Positions 8,527 to 16,158 of a DNA stretch of 37,775 nucleotides are shown one piece after another. The stretch is taken from assembly GCF_013376095.1 (NCBI RefSeq), contig NZ_JAAMFN010000037.1:1-37775 (forward strand), read 5' to 3'. A program made the position numbers and the translations under genes. Under the pieces are notes generated by a model. That model was not told the origin of the DNA. It made no database searches and saw only the letters and a list, made by a program, of their open reading frames with translations. Origin of the DNA: Arthrobacter sp. SDTb3-6. GTDB lineage: Bacteria; Actinomycetota; Actinomycetes; Actinomycetales; Micrococcaceae. The stretch's first letter is position 1. Every line of letters begins with the position of its first letter.

Positions 8527-9842
8527 CGGCTACGGCCGGGCCGCCGCGGCCCGGGAGCGCGCCGCCCCAGTTCCGCTGTCCGGCGCACGGCCCACACCAG
8601 CAGCGTCACGAGCAGCACGTTGCGGATGGTGAGCACGGCGGCCATGGCCGGGTTGGCGTGGATCAGCGGGGTGTAGAACAGCGGGTAGATCACAAACGTG
8701 GTGAACGCAATGCCCATGAGCAGCGTGGCCGGCACCTTCCAACGGTCCCAGTCGTGGACCAGCCCGGCAACCACCACGGGGGCCAGCCAGACGATGAACT
8801 GCGGCGAACCCACCTTGTTGAACACGATGAACGCACTGACCATCAGCAGCGAGCCCTCCAGCAGCAGTTCCGCCCGTTCGGCGCCGCGGCGCAGCGCCCA
8901 CACCATGAGCAGGACCCCGGCCGCCGCCGCAACGATCAGCAGCGGCTGCATGAGCTGCGCCGCCACCGGGGCGCCCGGACCGTAGACCTCCGTGGAGTTG
9001 ATCGCCACATTGTCCGCAATCTTCGACCCGCCCAGGCCGAACACGCTCAGCCACACCCACGGGGTGGAAAACGTGGCCTCAAGCTGCATGCCGCGCTCGC
9101 CCTGGTTGACGGCAAAGTCCAGCAGGTGCGCACCCGCCCCGGAGGCCACGGTGGCACCGGCCACCGAGGCGCTGACCACCACGCCCCACACGAACACCCG
9201 GACCCGCCGGGCGCTGGCGATCAGCAGGGGAAGGACGACGGCCGCCGGCCAGACCTTGACCCACGTCGCCACCGCGAGCAGCACGGCCGCGACGCCGGGG
9301 CGCTCGGCCGCATACAGCAGGGCCACGATCACGATCGGGGCGGTGATGCCCTCCACGCGGGCAAAGCTGAGGAAGCCCATGAAGACCGTGAAGAACAGCC
9401 AAAACCAGGCCGGCGCAATGCCGTTGCGGGCGCGCCGGCCGCGGGTCAGGAACGCCAGCGCCACCGCGTCCAGGGCCGTGATGATCAGCGTCCAGCCCAG
9501 CAGGTACAGCGACGGGCCAAACATGTTCGCCGCAAAGATCGGCAGCTGGGCCAGCACCGGGTACACCCAGGGGCTGATGCTGCCGTGCAGCTGGGCCGGG
9601 TTGTAGCCCAGCAGCGCCCACTGGCGGTACTGTTCGGTGTCGCTGAAGGTGTCGCCGTGCACAAAGAAGGAGAACATCCAGCCCAGGAAGAACAGGTGGA
9701 CGGCAGCGAAGCCCCACCACACGCTGCCGGGGGTGCGGAACCAGGCCAGCACCGCGGGGGAGAGGAACCGGCCCCGCGCCACCACGGCGCGGCCCAGGAC
9801 CCGGTCGAAAAGTGGCGTGGAAATGTCAGGACTCCTTGGCAC
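8523..9842 (-). CDS. GT87/DUF2029-family membrane mannosyltransferase, copy 1
   Basis: A GT-C glycosyltransferase with many membrane helices, related to PimE-type polyprenol-phosphomannose mannosyltransferases. The first outer loop carries GDTFSDTEQYRQWA, in the usual place of the catalytic Asp, and is followed by SPWVYPVLAQLP. Other conserved pieces are ATWVKVWPAAVVLP, QLEATFSTPWVWL and VFNKVGSPQFIVWLAPV. It shares this architecture throughout with the gene directly upstream at 9826, and the pair overlap by 17 bases, so they are a tandem duplication within one transcript. The GTG at 9842 is the longest start, but AAGGAGT lies seven bases before an in-frame ATT at 9824 (I-S-T-P), which may be the true start. 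Confidence 0.85.
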   Translation of the reverse strand: MPRSPDISTPLFDRVLGRAVVARGRFLSPAVLAWFRTPGSVWWGFAAVHLFFLGWMFSFFVHGDTFSDTEQYRQWALLGYNPAQLHGSISPWVYPVLAQLPIFAANMFGPSLYLLGWTLIITALDAVALAFLTRGRRARNGIAPAWFWLFFTVFMGFLSFARVEGITAPIVIVALLYAAERPGVAAVLLAVATWVKVWPAAVVLPLLIASARRVRVFVWGVVVSASVAGATVASGAGAHLLDFAVNQGERGMQLEATFSTPWVWLSVFGLGGSKIADNVAINSTEVYGPGAPVAAQLMQPLLIVAAAAGVLLMVWALRRGAERAELLLEGSLLMVSAFIVFNKVGSPQFIVWLAPVVVAGLVHDWDRWKVPATLLMGIAFTTFVIYPLFYTPLIHANPAMAAVLTIRNVLLVTLLVWAVRRTAELGRRAPGPRRPGRSR

Positions 9843-11223
9843 CGGCGGGCGTTCCGGCGTCGTGCGTGGAAGAAGCAGGACGGGCGGGCCGGCGGCCCAT
9901 CAGGAACAGCGCGCGCACACTCCACACAAACAGGACCACCAGCATGAGGTTGCGCAGTGTCAGCACCGCGGCCATGACGGGGTTGTTGTGCGAGAGGGCG
10001 TCGTAAAAGAGCGGATAGACCACAAAGGTGAGTGCGCCGATGGCGATCAGCAGGGTGGCCGGGACGCGCCACGCCCGCCAGCTGTAGGCCAGGCCCACGG
10101 CCACGGCGGGGGAGAGCCACACCATGAACTGCGGCGAGCCGACCTTGTTGAATACCACAAAGGCGGTGGCCAGGGCCATGGCGCCCAGGAGCAGCAGTTC
10201 GGTCCGGTCCGCGCCGCCGTTGCGCTTGCCGGTGTGCAGCGCCCAGAAGATGAGCCCGGCCACCAGCAGGGCGGCGGCGATGAGCAGGGGCTGCATCAGC
10301 ACGCTCATCACTTCGGTGCCCGGCCCGTCCACCTGCATGGAGTTGATGGACTGGTTCATGTACATGCGGGCGCCGCCGATCCCCAGCACGCTCATCCACA
10401 ACCAGGGTGTGGTGAACGTGGCCTCCAGCTGCATGCCGCGGTCGCCCTGCTGGAGCAGGAAGTCCAGCAGCTTCGGCAGGGCCTGCATGGACAGTGCCAG
10501 GGTCACCACCAGCACGGTGGCCAGCACGCCGGCCAGCACCACCCGGACCCGCTGCCGCACGACGGTAAAGAGCGCCAGCACGACGGCGGCGGGCCAGACC
10601 TTCATCCATGTCGCTGCGCTCAGGATGAAGGAGGCGAGGAAGGGGCGGGCCGCGCCGATGGACAGGGCAACCAGGACCACCGGTGCCGTGAAGCCGTCCA
10701 CACGGGCAAAGCCGAGCCAGCCGAGCAGGGCCGTGAAGGCCAGCCACCACAGGGCGGCCGGAATGGCCGCACGCCGGCGGCCCCAGCTGGTGAGCTTCGC
10801 CACGGCCAGGAAGTTCAGGGCGCTGATCATCAACACCCACAGGAACAGGAACGGTGCATTGCCGAACACGTGGGCCGCGGCCATCGGCAGCAGCGCCAGG
10901 ATGGGGTACACCCAGGGGCTGGGCCCGGTCACGCGCGAGGCGTCGAAGCCTGTTGCGGCCCAGGCACGGTAGATGAAGGTGTCGCTGAACGCCTCCCCGC
11001 GCAGGGAAAGGATCGCGGCGAAGACCAGGAAGAACAGGTGGACGGCGCCAAAGACGCTCCACATGCCCCGGGGCGTTTTCAACCAGGCCTGGGCCGGTGC
11101 CGGCAGGATCCTGTCCCGGGTGCGGGAGAGCGCGGCAAAGAATGGGTCCGTGGAGATGGTTGGGTCCTTCTCAAGCGTGGTTCGGTAGACTGCCAAGATA
11201 AGGTGGCCCTTGGCATCTATCAT
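9826..11223 (-). CDS. GT87/DUF2029-family membrane mannosyltransferase, copy 2
   Basis: Paralog of the gene at 8523. It has the same outer-loop signature (GEAFSDTFIYRAWA, then SPWVYPILALLP), ATWMKVWPAAVVLALF, QLEATFTTPWLWMSV and VFNKVGSPQFMVWLSP. It is predicted to transfer mannose from polyprenyl-phosphate mannose to an envelope glycolipid. The ATG at 11223 gives 465 aa but no ribosome site is clear, and the first 22 residues have no counterpart in the paralog. AGAAGGA precedes an in-frame ATC at 11157 by seven bases, at exactly the position (I-S-T) where the paralog has its candidate ATT start. A TTG at 11196 is a third option. It diverges from the MptB-like gene at 11341, with a short shared upstream region. 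Confidence 0.85.
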   Translation of the reverse strand: MIDAKGHLILAVYRTTLEKDPTISTDPFFAALSRTRDRILPAPAQAWLKTPRGMWSVFGAVHLFFLVFAAILSLRGEAFSDTFIYRAWAATGFDASRVTGPSPWVYPILALLPMAAAHVFGNAPFLFLWVLMISALNFLAVAKLTSWGRRRAAIPAALWWLAFTALLGWLGFARVDGFTAPVVLVALSIGAARPFLASFILSAATWMKVWPAAVVLALFTVVRQRVRVVLAGVLATVLVVTLALSMQALPKLLDFLLQQGDRGMQLEATFTTPWLWMSVLGIGGARMYMNQSINSMQVDGPGTEVMSVLMQPLLIAAALLVAGLIFWALHTGKRNGGADRTELLLLGAMALATAFVVFNKVGSPQFMVWLSPAVAVGLAYSWRAWRVPATLLIAIGALTFVVYPLFYDALSHNNPVMAAVLTLRNLMLVVLFVWSVRALFLMGRRPARPASSTHDAGTPAGAKES

Positions 11224-11295
11224 GTTAGCGCAGCCCGTGGTCCGCCCATGGGCCCGCCAGGGTGCGCCGGGGCGGTGATCGCCTCCGGGGAGCCG

Positions 11296-11325
11296 CCCGC
11301 CAGTGATTGTCCCGCCAGTGATTGT
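11296..11325. repeat. perfect 15-bp direct repeat
   Basis: CCCGCCAGTGATTGT occurs twice in tandem with no gap, ending three bases before the AGGAG ribosome site of the mannosyltransferase at 11341. It lies in the leader between two divergent genes. Confidence 0.9.
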
Positions 11326-11340
11326 TCAGGAGAAGAGTAA

Positions 11341-12936
11341 TTGACCAGCCGGGAAGTTGCCGGGCCCGCGACGAGGAGTCCGGTGCCTGTGAAGGAGCCG
11401 CGGCGCAGGTGGACCGGCAGGTCCGCGATGTGGCAGGGATTTGCCGGTTCGGTGTTGCTGCTGCTCGGCTCCATCAGCGTCGGCTGGATGGCGACCAGCG
11501 TGTCCCCGCTGATCCGCACGCCGCTGTTCATCCTGGCCCGGACCACCCCCGCGGCCGTCATCACGTGCACGGTGATGCTGTGCGTCGGGGCGCTGCTGCT
11601 GCTGCGGGCCTGGCTGCGGCTGCGCCAGCACCTGGCCGGCTGGGACCCGTCCACCCGGCCCCTGCTGGTGAAGGCGCTGGCCCTGTGGACGGCCCCGATG
11701 ATGTTGGCGCTGCCGCTTTTCAGCCGCGACTCCTATGCCTACATCGGCCAGGGCCGGCTCATGCAGCAGGGCCTGAACCCGTACACGAACGGCATTTCAG
11801 CGCTGAGCAACTACTACAACCTGGGCCCGGACACCCTCTGGACCGAGGCGCCCACCCCCTATGGCCCGGTATGGCTGTGGCTGGAGCAGGCCGCCGTCGG
11901 CCTGGCCAACGGCAGCCCGGAACTGGCCCTCGTCCCGTTCCGGCTGGCGAGCCTGCTGGGCCTGGTCCTGACGGCCGTCTACGTGCCCAGGCTGGCCGCC
12001 CGGCACGGCTTCAACCCGCAGCGGGCCCTTTGGCTGGTGGTGCTGAACCCCGTGCTGCTCATCAACTTCATCGGCAGCGTCCACAACGACTCCCTCATGC
12101 TGGGCCTGGTCGTGGCCGGACTCTATTACGCCTCCGGCAGGCATCCGGTGTGGGGGATTGTGCTGGTGACGCTGTCCATCGCCATCAAGCCCATCACGCT
12201 GATCGCCCTGCCGTTCGCGGGCCTGCTGTGGGCAGGCTCCCAGGCCGGCTGGCTGCGCAAGTTCGGGCTGTGGGCGGCCACCCTGGGCATCTCCATGGCC
12301 ATCATGGCCGCCATGGGCCTGGTCAACGGGCTGGGCTTCGGCTGGCTTGCGGCGCTTAACACCCCCGGGACGGTGTGGATCTGGTATGCGCCCGTAGGCC
12401 TGGTCTCGCACGTGGCCGGATTCGTCGTCACCTGGATGGGCGGGGCCGGTGGGGTGGTGACCGGGGTCATCCAGGCGCTTGGCCAAGGCACGTCCATCCT
12501 GGTGGTTGTGCTGCTGGCCCTGGTCCCCGTGCGTACGACGCCGGACGCCGGCCTGGGTGCCGGGCCCACCGCCGGCTCCCGGTACAGCCAGGCGGTGCTG
12601 CGCCGGATGGCCTGGGCGTTTGCGGCGGTGGTGGTGCTGGCCCCGATGATCCAGCCCTGGTACATGGTGTGGCTGCTGGCCTTCTTCGGCGTCACGGGCC
12701 TGAAGGAGGGCCGGGTGCTGCGGACTGTTTTCTATCTGTCCGTGTTCTTCATGCTGATCGCGCTGACGGACCAGCTGAGCGTGTTCCAGTGGATCCCCGT
12801 CGTGGCCGTGCGGAGCACAGCCATAGGCGTCAGCGTGCTCGGGGCGCTGTGGATCATGCTGGGAGACCGCAAGACACGCCGCTTGTTCCGGCCGTCGCTG
12901 GCCACGCGCGACCTGATGCATGACGGGCGTCCATAA
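11341..12936 (+). CDS. MptB-like alpha-1,6-mannosyltransferase, second copy
   Basis: A 531-aa polytopic membrane GT-C enzyme homologous to the gene at 7024. The catalytic loop FSRDSYAYIGQGRLMQQGLNPYTNGISALSN, PTPYGPVWLW and SVHNDSLMLGLVV match that protein block for block. It is longer because of an insert in the C-terminal half (PVRTTPDAGLGAGPTAGSRYSQ) between helices. The start is a TTG with AGGAG eight bases upstream. Having two MptB-like and two GT87 enzymes side by side suggests distinct steps of one mannan (for example backbone extension and branching), or one recent duplicate per function. Micrococcaceae are known to make lipomannan, which fits. Confidence 0.87.
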   Translation: MTSREVAGPATRSPVPVKEPRRRWTGRSAMWQGFAGSVLLLLGSISVGWMATSVSPLIRTPLFILARTTPAAVITCTVMLCVGALLLLRAWLRLRQHLAGWDPSTRPLLVKALALWTAPMMLALPLFSRDSYAYIGQGRLMQQGLNPYTNGISALSNYYNLGPDTLWTEAPTPYGPVWLWLEQAAVGLANGSPELALVPFRLASLLGLVLTAVYVPRLAARHGFNPQRALWLVVLNPVLLINFIGSVHNDSLMLGLVVAGLYYASGRHPVWGIVLVTLSIAIKPITLIALPFAGLLWAGSQAGWLRKFGLWAATLGISMAIMAAMGLVNGLGFGWLAALNTPGTVWIWYAPVGLVSHVAGFVVTWMGGAGGVVTGVIQALGQGTSILVVVLLALVPVRTTPDAGLGAGPTAGSRYSQAVLRRMAWAFAAVVVLAPMIQPWYMVWLLAFFGVTGLKEGRVLRTVFYLSVFFMLIALTDQLSVFQWIPVVAVRSTAIGVSVLGALWIMLGDRKTRRLFRPSLATRDLMHDGRP

Positions 12937-12985
12937 CGGCCTTTTTGCTGCCACCGCCGGCTGCGCCGCTGTTCGTGCCGGTGCC

Positions 12986-13684
12986 TCAGCCGAGGTGCTT
13001 GAGCGCTTCGCGGCGGGAGAGCGGGCTGAGCTGCCCGGCGTAGCGTTCGGCGAAATCCAGCACCCACGCCGGATCGGTGCGGGCGTGTTGGCGCAGCGCC
13101 CAGCCGACCGCCTTGCGGATGAAGAATTCCCGCTCCGGCAGGTTGGGCACCAGCACGTCATGCAGGAGCCCGGTGTCGGTGGCGGCCTTCGCCGGCAGCT
13201 GGGCGATGATGGCAGCGCGCCGGAACCAAAAATTGCCGTGCCCGCTCCAGCGGCGCAGCAGCGGGTCCATGGATTCGGGGTGTGCCAGCAGCAGCCCGCA
13301 CAGGCGCGGCGCCACCGAATCGACATGGTCCTACCACTGGCCTTCGGCAATGGCGGTGGCATAAAACGGCAGCATGCCCGGATCGCCGCGGACCAGACGC
13401 GAGTCCGTGAGCATGATGGCCGCGTGGCGTTCCTCCCGAAACTCCGCGGCGCCCCACATCCGGGCTGCCGTGGCATACAGCTGTCCGGCGCCGGCCAAGG
13501 GGTGCTCCTTCACGAGTGCCCGCACGATCCTGCGGACCTCGGGGGTGCGCACGCCCAGGTACGGCATGGCCGACTTCATGTACGCGGCCATGCCGGCGGC
13601 CCGTTCAGGCTCCGCAGCCTTGCCCAGGGCCGGGCGCAGGGCTGCCAGGAAGTCAGGGTTGGGGGCAACGGCGCCGTACGTCAT
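12986..13684 (-). pseudogene. AlkD-type DNA alkylation repair glycosylase interrupted by an amber codon
   Basis: A HEAT-repeat DNA glycosylase of the AlkC/AlkD superfamily, which removes alkylated purines. The frame is continuous from ATG 13684 to the stop at 12986 (232 residues, normal size) except for one in-frame TAG at 13331-13333. The reading is AIAEGQW, stop, DHVDSVAPRL. Homologues have Trp-Trp-Asp-x-x-Asp here, so TGG to TAG is a single-base change at the position equivalent to the active-site Trp of AlkD (W109 in Bacillus cereus, from memory); the companion Asp remains. Downstream GNFWFRRAAIIAQL and REFFIRKAVGWALRQ are intact. The uniform frame and lack of other damage indicate a very recent nonsense mutation or a sequencing error. 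Confidence 0.85.
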
Positions 13685-13853
13685 GAACCCAGCGTAACGG
13701 TGGCCGCAGGGCGTCCCGGGTCGGAGCGGGTGCGCAGTTCCGGCGGGTGGCGCCGGTTGCACCCGCCCCAGCTGTGGTGTCGGCGGGCGGGACCGCGAAT
13801 AGCTCCCGTGGCGTGGCCCCGGGCAGCCCGTCCCGCGCTAGTGTTGGACGGAT

Positions 13854-14669
13854 ATGAAGCAGATTCCGGAAAATGAAGTCGCGGCACTCGTGGCGCGGTT
13901 GCGTGCGGCCGGCTGTGTCTACGCCGAGGAGGAGGCTGGAATCCTGCTCGAAGCGGCCGCCGGGACCGATGGGCTTGATGCCATGGTGCGGCGCCGCGTG
14001 GACGGCCGGCCGCTGGAACACATCGTGGGCTGGGCGGCCTTCCGCGGACTCCGGATCGGGGTTGTCCCGGGCGTGTTTGTGCCGCGGCTGCGCACCGAAT
14101 TCCTGGTCATGCAGGCCGCCGGGATCCTGCGCGGCGCGGCGGGCGGCGCGGCCGGCGCGACGGGCGCCGTCGTGCTGGACCTGTGCTGCGGCAGCGGGGC
14201 CATCGGCACCGCGCTGGCCTCGGAATTCCCCGGGGTGGAGGTCCATGCCGCGGACATCGACCCGGCCGCCGTCGAGTGCGCTTCCGGGAACCTGTCGCGC
14301 TTCGGGGGGACCGCCCACTGCGGGGACCTGTTCGACCCGCTGCCCCGGGAACTCCAGGGCCGGTTTGCCGTGATTGTTGCCAACGCCCCGTACGTGCCCA
14401 CGCAGGAGATCGCCTTCATGCCCCAGGAAGCGCGGCTCTTTGAGCCGGATGCAGCGCTGAACGGCGGGGCCGACGGGCTGGACATCCAGCGGCGCATTGC
14501 AGCTGGTGCCGGGAAGTGGCTGCGTCCCGGCGGGCACGTGATCGTGGAGACCAGCCCGGCGCAGGCTGCGGAGTCCGTCCGGATTCTGGCACGCAACGGC
14601 TTCACGGCCGCGAGTGTCCACTCGGACGAGGTCGGCGGCACCGCGGCGGTCGGCCGGCTCGGGCGCTGA
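13854..14669 (+). CDS. PrmC/HemK-related protein N5-glutamine methyltransferase-like
   Basis: An SAM-dependent class I methyltransferase with a PrmC-like layout: an N-terminal helical domain, then the SAM motif DLCCGSGAIG (residues 109-118), the acidic loop AADIDP (133-138) and a substrate motif at 177-180. That motif is NAPY, followed by VPTQEIAFMPQEAR, whereas true release-factor methyltransferases carry NPPY. The NAPYVPT form is typical of the PrmC-related actinobacterial subfamily, so the substrate may not be a release factor. 271 aa; the ATG follows a TGGACGGAT stretch that is a modest ribosome site. The gene stands alone between the broken alkD and the ArsR operon. Confidence 0.82.
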   Translation: MKQIPENEVAALVARLRAAGCVYAEEEAGILLEAAAGTDGLDAMVRRRVDGRPLEHIVGWAAFRGLRIGVVPGVFVPRLRTEFLVMQAAGILRGAAGGAAGATGAVVLDLCCGSGAIGTALASEFPGVEVHAADIDPAAVECASGNLSRFGGTAHCGDLFDPLPRELQGRFAVIVANAPYVPTQEIAFMPQEARLFEPDAALNGGADGLDIQRRIAAGAGKWLRPGGHVIVETSPAQAAESVRILARNGFTAASVHSDEVGGTAAVGRLGR

Positions 14670-14709
14670 GACGGCTTTTCGTTCCGGGCCCCGGCGGGCC
14701 CCGGCAGCG

Positions 14710-14814
14710 GTCCGGTCGAACGGGACCGGTCGAACGGGACCCGGGACGGGACCGGGCCAACGGGACCGGGGACGGGACCGGGGACGGGACCGGGCCAACG
14801 GGACCCGGGACGGG
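14710..14814. repeat. G-rich interleaved tandem repeat array
   Basis: About 105 bases built from variants of CGGGACCGG, GGGGACGGGACC and CGGGCCAACGGGACC, with more than ten GGG runs on the + strand. CGAACGGGACCGGT-like and CGGGCCAACGGGACC units each recur. It sits between the methyltransferase stop and the ArsR promoter, 24 bases before the -35 box. It could form G-quadruplex or slipped structures. No gene is convincing here. Confidence 0.85.
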
Positions 14815-14837
14815 ATGCGGCGGCATGGAAAAAGTTA

Positions 14838-14906
14838 TTGACAGGCGGGCCCCGTGGATCTACTTTTAAATGGTCAACCAACTGGTTGATAAAATAATAG
14901 GTTGAT
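14838..14906 (+). promoter_or_regulatory. promoter and operator of the ArsR-SRPBCC operon
   Basis: A consensus -35 box TTGACA (14838-14843) and a -10 box TACTTT (14861-14866) are separated by 17 bases. Directly after the -10, at the expected transcription start, lies the inverted repeat TCAACCA-AC-TGGTTGA (14874-14889). A further GGTTGAT half-site follows at 14900-14906, 16 bases on from the previous GGTTGAT. The layout suits autorepression by the ArsR protein encoded next. Confidence 0.8.
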
Positions 14907-14922
14907 TAAAGGCGGTCGACGC

Positions 14923-15282
14923 ATGCAGGGCACCGGATCCGACGACGAACGGCTGGACAAGGCCTTCCTGGCCCTGGCCGACCCCGTGCGCCGCAGCCTG
15001 GTGGCGCGGCTCTCGCGCAGCTCGGCCACCGTGAACGAACTCGCCGCACCGTTCCAGGTGAGCAAGCAGGCCATCTCCAAGCACATCCAGGTGCTGGAGA
15101 AGGCCGGGCTCATCACACGTTCGCGGGACGGACAACGCCGCCCGTGCCACCTGGCTCCCGCCGCCCTGGAGGAGCTGACCTCCTGGATCGACGGCTACCG
15201 GCTGGCGGCGGAGGCACGCTTCCGGGCGTTGGACCGGGTCCTGGCCGCCACCAAATCAGCCGACCATCCCGAACATGAGTGA
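14923..15282 (+). CDS. ArsR-family winged-helix transcriptional regulator
   Basis: A 119-residue repressor. The winged helix is clear: ALADPVRRSLVARLS, TVNELAAPFQVSKQAISKHIQVLEKAGLI (the helix-turn-helix, with recognition helix SKQAISKHIQVLEKAG) and the wing RDGQRRPCHL. It lacks the usual metal-binding Cys pair of ArsR/SmtB sensors, so it probably responds to something other than a metal. ATG 14923 is used with AAAGG ten bases upstream; a TTG at 14902 would lie within the operator half-site. Only 15 bases separate it from the SRPBCC gene, a common pairing in which the regulator controls its partner. Confidence 0.88.
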   Translation: MQGTGSDDERLDKAFLALADPVRRSLVARLSRSSATVNELAAPFQVSKQAISKHIQVLEKAGLITRSRDGQRRPCHLAPAALEELTSWIDGYRLAAEARFRALDRVLAATKSADHPEHE

Positions 15283-15297
15283 AAGAAGTTGGGAAAA

Positions 15298-15777
15298 ATG
15301 ACAACTGCAAACGCCCTCGTTGTCACGGCCGAGCCCGGCGTGCCCTTCGTGGACAGCGTCCGCGAAGTCGACGCCGCGGTCGCGGACGTGTTCCGCGCCT
15401 ACACGGACCCGGACCTCGTGGTCCAGTGGCTCGGGCCGCGGGAACTGGCCATGGACCTCAGCTCCTGGGACGCACGCATCGGCGGCACCTGGGCCTACAC
15501 GAGCAGGGACCCGGCCGGCAACAGCTACGGGTTCCGCGGCGTCTTCCATGATGTGGACCCCGGCCGGGGCATCGTCCAGACCTTTGAATACGATGGATTC
15601 CCGGGCCACGTCAGCCTGGACAGCGTGGTCTTTGAGGACCTGGGGGAGCGCACCCGGATTCGCAACCACACCACGTTCCAGTCACAGGAGGACCGCGACG
15701 GCATGGTGGCCTCCGGCATGGAGCGCGGCATGGCCGAAGGCTTTGAGCGCCTCGAGGAACTGCTCGCCGCCAAGTGA
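15298..15777 (+). CDS. SRPBCC / AHSA1-like domain protein
   Basis: A START-like fold protein of 159 aa related to the Aha1 C-terminal domain family. Family features: FVDSVREVDAAVADVFRAYTDPDLVVQWLGP near the N-terminus, IGGTWAYTSRDPAGNSYGFRGVFHDV in the middle, and GMVASGMERGMAEGFERLEELLA, the typical closing helix. Such proteins bind a hydrophobic ligand in a deep cavity; the ligand is unknown. Cotranscribed with the ArsR gene just upstream. ATG 15298 is preferred over the TTG at 15289, with GAAAGAAG as ribosome site. A strong hairpin follows 16 bases after the stop. Confidence 0.85.
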   Translation: MTTANALVVTAEPGVPFVDSVREVDAAVADVFRAYTDPDLVVQWLGPRELAMDLSSWDARIGGTWAYTSRDPAGNSYGFRGVFHDVDPGRGIVQTFEYDGFPGHVSLDSVVFEDLGERTRIRNHTTFQSQEDRDGMVASGMERGMAEGFERLEELLAAK

Positions 15778-15793
15778 ACACACTGCCGGAACG

Positions 15794-15820
15794 GCGTCTC
15801 CGGCGCGGCGCCGGAGACGC
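15794..15820. terminator. 12-bp hairpin between convergent genes
   Basis: A perfect 12-bp stem (GCGTCTCCGGCG with CGCCGGAGACGC) and a 3-base loop lie between the SRPBCC stop and the small minus-strand ORF. There is no T-run on either side, so it is a stem-only terminator or RNA-protecting hairpin. Confidence 0.6.
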
Positions 15821-15851
15821 GTGCCGGGGGCCGGGTGTGGCGGCAGGGCCC

Positions 15852-16025
15852 CTAAGCGTCCTGGTCCGGGCCCTCGGCGGCGTCCTGGGAGTGCATCCGG
15901 ATTTCCGGCATGTCCGTGCCGTCCGTCCCTTCGGCGGCTGTTTCACTGTGTTCCCGGGACGGGGCCGGATTGGCTGCCGCGGCGGTTGCGTCGGCTCCGC
16001 GGGCAAATGCTGGTGTCTGTGTCAT
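15852..16025 (-). CDS. small acidic hypothetical protein, 57 aa
   Basis: Reads MTQTPAFARGADATAAAANP and continues with a disordered, Ala/Glu/Asp/Ser-rich sequence ending PDQDA. It has no hydrophobic segment and matches no recognised family. The case for a real gene is the ATG at 16025 with GGAAGGCAGG just upstream and its position opposite an SGNH hydrolase across a short divergent region. Composition is simple, so it could still be chance. Confidence 0.4.
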   Translation of the reverse strand: MTQTPAFARGADATAAAANPAPSREHSETAAEGTDGTDMPEIRMHSQDAAEGPDQDA

Positions 16026-16101
16026 TGACCTGCCTTCCCTCCACCGCCTGGCAATCCACCACCAAACGGCCTTCTTCCATTGTCCGCCCGTTCGTGCCGC
16101 T

Positions 16102-16129
16102 TTGCACGTGTCCCGGCGGAAGGTACCGT
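16102..16129 (+). promoter_or_regulatory. candidate promoter of the SGNH hydrolase gene
   Basis: TTGCAC (16102-16107) and TACCGT (16124-16129) with a 16-base spacer, about 30 bases before the ATG at 16159. A plausible housekeeping-sigma promoter, but not consensus. Confidence 0.35.
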
Positions 16130-16158
16130 TCAGCCGGGACAAGGGGCAGGATGGAAGC

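Noticed and set aside
14602-14869. Open frames with Arg-Asp-Arg-Gly or Gly-Pro-Thr repeats over the G-rich region
   Set aside because: All frames on both strands stay open because the DNA is a repeat poor in stop codons. There is no ribosome site or recognisable protein.
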